37,488 nucleotides of DNA from JABSSA01 sp039975755 (GTDB lineage Bacteria > Pseudomonadota > Alphaproteobacteria > Rhodobacterales > Rhodobacteraceae): NCBI GenBank assembly GCA_039975755.1, contig JBDWGM010000105.1, forward strand, positions 1-37,488, given 5' to 3'. The notes below the pieces were generated by a model. The model did no database searches. It saw nothing but the letters and a program-made list of their open reading frames with translations, and was not told the origin of the DNA. Every line of letters begins with the position of its first letter. The first letter of the stretch is position 1. Position numbers and translations under genes: made by a program. Shown in pieces: positions 33,450 through 37,488 of this stretch.

Positions 33450-35326
33450 CACACACCTACACGTTGATTGTCGCGGCCTTTGCTGTGTTCAGCTTTGGCA
33501 TCTTGCACTTCTTTGCGGGGCGATACTTCTGGCACACCCACATCCCACCAACTGCCGCCATCGGTCCAGTTGTGACTTTGCACTTTGGTGCAAATCACAA
33601 CCGTTCGATCCGCCTCACGGGCTCGCTTGAAGGCGTCTTTCAGTTCATCAATCGTGCTGACATCAATCGAAAGCGCGCCCATGGATGCGGCATGTGCCGC
33701 GAAATCGGGGGTAAATGGTTCAACACCTTCGCCCAACCGGCAATCCTGAATGAGGTTGTTAAAACTCTTGCCACCCATGTTGTTTTGCAAACGGTTGATG
33801 ACGGCATAGCCACCATTGTCACAGACAACGACGATCATCTTGTGGCCTGACAGAACAGACGAATAAATGTCGGAATTCATCATCATATAACTGCCATCAC
33901 CGACAAAGACGACCAATTCACCGCCGTCATCGTCTTCGGCCTTGGCCATGGCCGCACCCCAGCCGCCTGCGGTTTCATACCCCATGCAGGAAAAGCCGTA
34001 TTCGCAATCATAAGACCCATGTGATTTGGCCAACCAACCCATGTTCATCTCGCCCGGCAAACCGCCAGCGGCCGTCAAAACGCGATCTTCGGGTTTGGCG
34101 TCTTCCCAGATGGCACCAACCACTTCGGAATAGCGTGGGGTGTCATTTGTGGGCTGTCGACGTGTCACCAGATACTCACGATAGGCGGACATTTCCGATT
34201 TGGCCTGAGCCATCCGGTCCGCTGGCGCTGACCAATCGCCCAATACCTCATCAAGTTCCGCCAACGTCTCGCCCGCGTCGCCAACAACCGATAAGCCGCC
34301 ATGTTTATGTGTGTCAAAGCTGGCCGTGTTGACGTGGATGAATTTGACATCCGGGTCTTGAAAACAAGTCCAAGACCCCGTCGCGAAATCCTGAAGACGT
34401 GTGCCGACACATAAAACGACATCCGCATCCGCCGCCAAGTTGTTCGCAGCCGTGATCCCCGTTGGGCCGGTCATACCGACACCGTGGTCGTGACTGTCCA
34501 GAACGGACGTTTTGCCCGAGGTCGTTTCCGCAACGGGAACACCATGCTTGGCCGCGAAGGCATTCAAGACGTTTTCGGCGCGCGAATACAAGACGCCGCC
34601 GCCCGCCATAATCAGTGGTTTTTTCGCTGACTTGAGCAGTTCTGCAGCATCCGCAACGGCTCCCGCATCGGCGCGCGGTCGCGGCAGGCGCCAGACTTTT
34701 TCGTCAAAAAAGCTTTCGGGGTAATCACACGCCGCTGCCTGAATATCTTGCGGCAGGCCAATAAACGCGGGGCCACGTGTTGCCGGGTTCAGCATCGTTT
34801 CAACAGCATGCGGCAGCGAATGCATGATTTGTTCGGGGTGCGAAATACGATCCCACCAACGCACAACTGGCTTGAACGCGTCGTTGACCGTGATGGTCGG
34901 GTCACCAAAATGTTCGACTTGTTGCAGCACCGGGTCGGGTCTACGGTTCTGGAAGGTATCACCTGACAGGATCAGCAAAGGCAAACGATTGGCCATCGCA
35001 ACCGCAGCAGCCGTAACCATGTTCGTCGCCCCCGGGCCAATCGATGATGTCGCCACCATGATTTGTTCGGCGCGCTTGGCTTTGGAATAAGCCACACCTG
35101 CCAAGGCCATAGATTGTTCGTTCTGACCACGCCATGTCGGCAGTTGATCTTGAACACGTTCCAGTGCTTCGGCAAGACACGTGACATTGCCGTGGCCAAA
35201 AATGCCAAACACGCCGGGAAACAGGGATTTTACACCATTTTCCGTCTCTACTTTTTGCGCGCACATCCAACGCACAAGCGCCTGTGCCATGGTTAGGCGC
35301 AGGGTGCCATTAAGCCCCTTGGTCAT
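33449..35326 (-). CDS. iolD: 3D-(3,5/4)-trihydroxycyclohexane-1,2-dione hydrolase (ThDP enzyme)
   Basis: A 625-residue thiamine-diphosphate-dependent enzyme that opens the inositol ring. The N-terminal part opens RLTMAQALVRWMCAQ and continues GIFGHGNVTCLAEALE, typical of IolD; the ThDP-binding motif GDGSYMMMNSDIYSSVLSG and then CDNGG is in the C-terminal domain. Length is right for the family. The ATG at 35326 follows GGAGG. It is the first gene of the inositol operon and is divergent from the BKACE gene. Confidence 0.96.
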   Translation of the reverse strand: MTKGLNGTLRLTMAQALVRWMCAQKVETENGVKSLFPGVFGIFGHGNVTCLAEALERVQDQLPTWRGQNEQSMALAGVAYSKAKRAEQIMVATSSIGPGATNMVTAAAVAMANRLPLLILSGDTFQNRRPDPVLQQVEHFGDPTITVNDAFKPVVRWWDRISHPEQIMHSLPHAVETMLNPATRGPAFIGLPQDIQAAACDYPESFFDEKVWRLPRPRADAGAVADAAELLKSAKKPLIMAGGGVLYSRAENVLNAFAAKHGVPVAETTSGKTSVLDSHDHGVGMTGPTGITAANNLAADADVVLCVGTRLQDFATGSWTCFQDPDVKFIHVNTASFDTHKHGGLSVVGDAGETLAELDEVLGDWSAPADRMAQAKSEMSAYREYLVTRRQPTNDTPRYSEVVGAIWEDAKPEDRVLTAAGGLPGEMNMGWLAKSHGSYDCEYGFSCMGYETAGGWGAAMAKAEDDDGGELVVFVGDGSYMMMNSDIYSSVLSGHKMIVVVCDNGGYAVINRLQNNMGGKSFNNLIQDCRLGEGVEPFTPDFAAHAASMGALSIDVSTIDELKDAFKRAREADRTVVICTKVQSHNWTDGGSWWDVGVPEVSPRKEVQDAKAEHSKGRDNQRVGV

Positions 35327-35398
35327 CGGTTCTGTCCTCCCTCAAATTTCACGGCGACTCGCGCGGCGAAATAAAAATTCTAAAAATACATCTACGCA

Positions 35399-35412
35399 GA
35401 ATGAAATGATTC
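35399..35412. promoter_or_regulatory. Candidate operator upstream of iolD
   Basis: GAATGAAATGATTC has inverted GAAT and ATTC arms separated by six bases. It lies 73 bases upstream of the iolD start in the divergent region. Rhizobial IolR is reported to use a GGAA-N6-TTCC-like box, but the half-site here differs, so assignment to the operon's RpiR regulator is only suggestive. Confidence 0.3.
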
Positions 35413-35490
35413 AGCAAATACTTTGTGACCTCTGGACCTCAACTTTTCTGTGGCGCAGTGTGTTTGGGAAAACTGCCAAAGGTATTTGTT

Positions 35491-36321
35491 ATGTCTCAAC
35501 CTTGCATAATATGCGTCGCGATAACCGGATCGGTCCCTACTAAGGCGGATAATCCGGCTGTCCCGATCACCGTGTCAGAGCAAATCGAAAGTACGCATGA
35601 GGCTTTTGAGGCGGGCGCATCCATATGTCATGCCCATGTCCGCAATGCAGATGAAACACCCAGTTCGGATCCTGAAAAATTCGCAGCCCTCAAGGAAGGT
35701 GTCGAAAAACACTGCCCCGGCATGGTCGTGCAATTTTCGACAGGGGGCAGATCAGGGGCAGGCCTTGCCCGAGGTGGCATGTTGCCTTTGCGACCTGATA
35801 TGGCGTCCTTGTCTGTTGGCTCCAATAACTTCCCGACACGCGTCTATGAAAACCCGCCGGATCTGGTCGCTTGGCTCGCCTCTGAAATGCGCACCCATGA
35901 GGTAAAACCCGAAATCGAAGCATTTGACCTGTCGCATATCTTCCAAGCGGCAGCGATGCATGAGCGGGGCGAGATCACTGAAACACCGTACATACAGTTT
36001 GTTATGGGTGTGAAAAATGCGATGCCAGTTGATCGTGCCGTCTTTGATTTCTACATCGAAACCGTGCAGCGGTTTTTCCCCGATGCGCCATGGTGCGCTG
36101 CAGGCATTGGCGCAAACCAATTGGTTGTCAACGAATGGGCCATAGCAGCGGGGGGTCACGCGCGTGCTGGTTTGGAAGATAACGTCAAACTGGATCGCAA
36201 CACGCTGGCTCCATCCAACGCTGCCTTGATTAAGCGAGCGGTAGAAATTTGCGAAAAGAACAACCGACCTGTCGCCACACCTGATCAAACGCGCGCTATA
36301 TTGGGGCTGCGGCCTGCCTGA
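35491..36321 (+). CDS. BKACE family beta-keto acid cleavage enzyme (DUF849)
   Basis: A 276-residue member of the BKACE (DUF849) family, which condenses a beta-keto acid with acetyl-CoA to give acetoacetate and a new acyl-CoA. Zinc ligands match the family: HAH at H47 and H49 and E229 in RAGLEDN. Other blocks are QFSTGGR and the GIGANQ region. The start at 35491 has AAAGG at good spacing; an upstream ATG at 35425 lacks support. Characterised members act on 3-keto-5-aminohexanoate or 3-dehydrocarnitine; the substrate is undetermined here. It is divergent from iolD and followed at 86 bases by an acyl-CoA dehydrogenase, so the acyl-CoA product may enter oxidation. Confidence 0.92.
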   Translation: MSQPCIICVAITGSVPTKADNPAVPITVSEQIESTHEAFEAGASICHAHVRNADETPSSDPEKFAALKEGVEKHCPGMVVQFSTGGRSGAGLARGGMLPLRPDMASLSVGSNNFPTRVYENPPDLVAWLASEMRTHEVKPEIEAFDLSHIFQAAAMHERGEITETPYIQFVMGVKNAMPVDRAVFDFYIETVQRFFPDAPWCAAGIGANQLVVNEWAIAAGGHARAGLEDNVKLDRNTLAPSNAALIKRAVEICEKNNRPVATPDQTRAILGLRPA

Positions 36322-36407
36322 TTGAATTTATCCAATCAATATACGCGCGGCCTCTGGACATCGCATGACCAGAGCGCCACCGTGAGGTGAATCGAGGGAG
36401 GACAATC

Positions 36408-37488
36408 ATGGATTTTTCAATGCGGCCCGAAAACAGGGCTTTGCTGGACCGGGTTGCAACCATGATCCGCGACGATGTCATGCCACTGGAAGACGAATAC
36501 GCTGCTGAAATTACCAAAGGCGATCGTTGGCAATTCACAGACCGACAGACCGAGATTTTGGAAGGGCTCAAATCCAAGGCCAAATCCGAAGGTCTTTGGA
36601 ACTTTTGGTTGACCGACAGCGAACGTGGGTTTGGTCTGGCGACCGTTGAATACGCATATTTTGCCGAAGAAATGGGCCGCACCCCTTTAGGAGGCGAGGT
36701 CTTTAATTGTTCAGCGCCGGACACGGGCAACATGGAGGTGTTCGAACGCTACGGCACCGACAAGATGAAATCCGACTGGTTAAGTCAGCTGTTGGACGGA
36801 AAGATTCGGTCCGCATACCTGATGACAGAGCCGCAGGTGGCGTCCTCGGATGCGACGAACATTTCGCTGTCCTGTGTGCGGGATGGCGACGAGTATGTCC
36901 TGAACGGAGAAAAGTGGTGGGCCAGCGGGGCAGGTGATCCACGCTGCAAAGTGTACATCGTCATGGTCCGCACAGGTGACGCGGATGCACCAAAACACCA
37001 ACGCCACTCGATGATCGTGGTTCCCGCGGGCACCGAAGGGATTGAAGTGCTGCGACCAATGGAGGTTTATGGCCACGACGATGCGCCGCATGGCCACATG
37101 CATATTCGTTTCACTGATGTGCGCGTACCAGCAGAAAATCTGCTGGTCGGCGAAGGGCGCGGATTTGAAATTGCTCAGGGCCGTTTGGGGCCTGGGCGCA
37201 TTCATCACTGTATGCGGGCAATTGGGCAAGCTGAAGCTGCGCTCGAATTGATGTGCCGCCGATCGATGGAGCGTGAAGCATTTGGAAAACCACTGGCGCA
37301 ATTGGGTGCGAATTTCGACATCATTGCCGAATGCCGGATGGAAATTGAAATGGCCCGGTTACTGTGTCTGAAAGCCGCTTGGTTCATGGATCAAGGGGAT
37401 GCGCGTGCAGCTGCACCGTGGATCAGTCAGGTCAAGGTAATCGCGCCGCGTGTGTCACTTAAGGTGATTGACGAAGCGGTCCAGATGC
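36408..37488 (+). CDS. Acyl-CoA dehydrogenase, ACAD10/11-like (3' end beyond window)
   Basis: The ATG at 36408 follows GGAGG, and the frame runs open to the window end (360 codons plus one base), so the gene is cut. The protein opens DFSMRPENRALLDRVATMIR; it has MTEPQVASSDATN, the flavin/substrate-contact variant of the acyl-CoA dehydrogenase family seen in ACAD10/11-like enzymes, then NGEKWWASGA and the helical REAFGKPLAQL and GRLGPGRIHH regions. The last part, including perhaps the catalytic base, is missing. It likely oxidises an acyl-CoA, possibly one made by the BKACE enzyme just upstream; this link is inferred only from position. Confidence 0.92.
   Translation, partial: MDFSMRPENRALLDRVATMIRDDVMPLEDEYAAEITKGDRWQFTDRQTEILEGLKSKAKSEGLWNFWLTDSERGFGLATVEYAYFAEEMGRTPLGGEVFNCSAPDTGNMEVFERYGTDKMKSDWLSQLLDGKIRSAYLMTEPQVASSDATNISLSCVRDGDEYVLNGEKWWASGAGDPRCKVYIVMVRTGDADAPKHQRHSMIVVPAGTEGIEVLRPMEVYGHDDAPHGHMHIRFTDVRVPAENLLVGEGRGFEIAQGRLGPGRIHHCMRAIGQAEAALELMCRRSMEREAFGKPLAQLGANFDIIAECRMEIEMARLLCLKAAWFMDQGDARAAAPWISQVKVIAPRVSLKVIDEAVQM

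Noticed and set aside
35752..36288. A 178-codon minus-strand frame opposite the BKACE gene
   Set aside because: Antisense to zinc-ligand-bearing coding sequence; no support of its own.
36319..36338. TGATTG/CAATCA hairpin at the end of the BKACE gene
   Set aside because: Only six AT-rich pairs, includes the stop codon and lacks a T tract; too weak to call a terminator.
1..37488. Mobile element, prophage, CRISPR or defence island
   Set aside because: No transposase, integrase, phage, Cas or toxin-antitoxin gene, no repeat array and no tRNA-linked attachment site could be seen; gene content is metabolic and compact.

Overview
The window reads as chromosomal DNA of an alphaproteobacterium, most likely a Rhodobacterales (Roseobacter-group) marine heterotroph. 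The reasons are: a membrane-anchored cytochrome c552/cy-type gene divergent from pheA, a small alphaproteobacterial SRP RNA, an RpiR-type regulator inside an inositol operon, a PstS-like/OmpA fusion protein, and several organic-acid and sugar uptake systems. I see no tRNA, rRNA, CRISPR array, insertion sequence or phage gene. I infer 32 protein genes (two cut by the window ends) and one structural RNA. They are tightly packed with few gaps.

Layout. (A) 1-4471: the tail of one SLC13-type permease, then a minus-strand group of a second SLC13/TrkA-C permease, a BASS-family symporter and a KstD/fumarate-reductase-like flavoprotein, which looks like uptake and oxidation of an unidentified organic acid. 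(B) 4738-14984: mostly housekeeping genes: YebC, an orphan chemoreceptor, membrane cytochrome c, prephenate dehydratase, an SRPBCC protein, NADH pyrophosphatase NudC, a CpdB-like nucleotidase without a signal peptide, the SRP RNA, and an alpha/beta hydrolase divergent from its probable TetR repressor, with two near-palindromic operators between them. (C) 15040-24883: a seven-gene minus-strand operon with a divergent LacI regulator. It encodes a sugar-binding protein, two permeases, an ATPase, a cytoplasmic GH2 beta-mannosidase, a TIM-barrel isomerase/lyase-like protein and a Gfo/Idh/MocA oxidoreductase. This is read as a manno-oligosaccharide (beta-mannoside) uptake and breakdown system. (D) 24943-27562: a two-gene envelope unit of a periplasmic tandem rhodanese and a PstS-like/OmpA fusion. 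(E) 27914-35326: a myo-inositol catabolic operon, iolD-iolE-Gfo/Idh-rpiR-iolC-iolB-iolJ, in which every neighbouring pair overlaps. (F) 35491-37488: a divergent plus-strand pair of a BKACE (beta-keto acid cleavage) enzyme and an acyl-CoA dehydrogenase cut by the window end.

How the parts work together. In region C the imported sugar would be cut inside the cell by the mannosidase, and the last two genes would process the product. LacI-like operators overlap a recognisable promoter in front of the binding-protein gene, and a perfect 12-bp stem-loop after that gene probably sets its expression above the permeases. In region E, IolE, IolD, IolB, IolC and IolJ cover the ring-opening to aldolase steps. 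The final dehydrogenase (iolA) and an inositol transporter are not in the window, and the first step rests on a Gfo/Idh protein whose exact substrate is uncertain.

Nothing here is a clear novel defence or mobile system. The least explained pieces are the rhodanese/PstS-OmpA pair, the keto-sugar-like tail of the mannoside operon and the BASS/flavoprotein pair. All functions are inferred by reading the translated sequence and family knowledge; no search was run.
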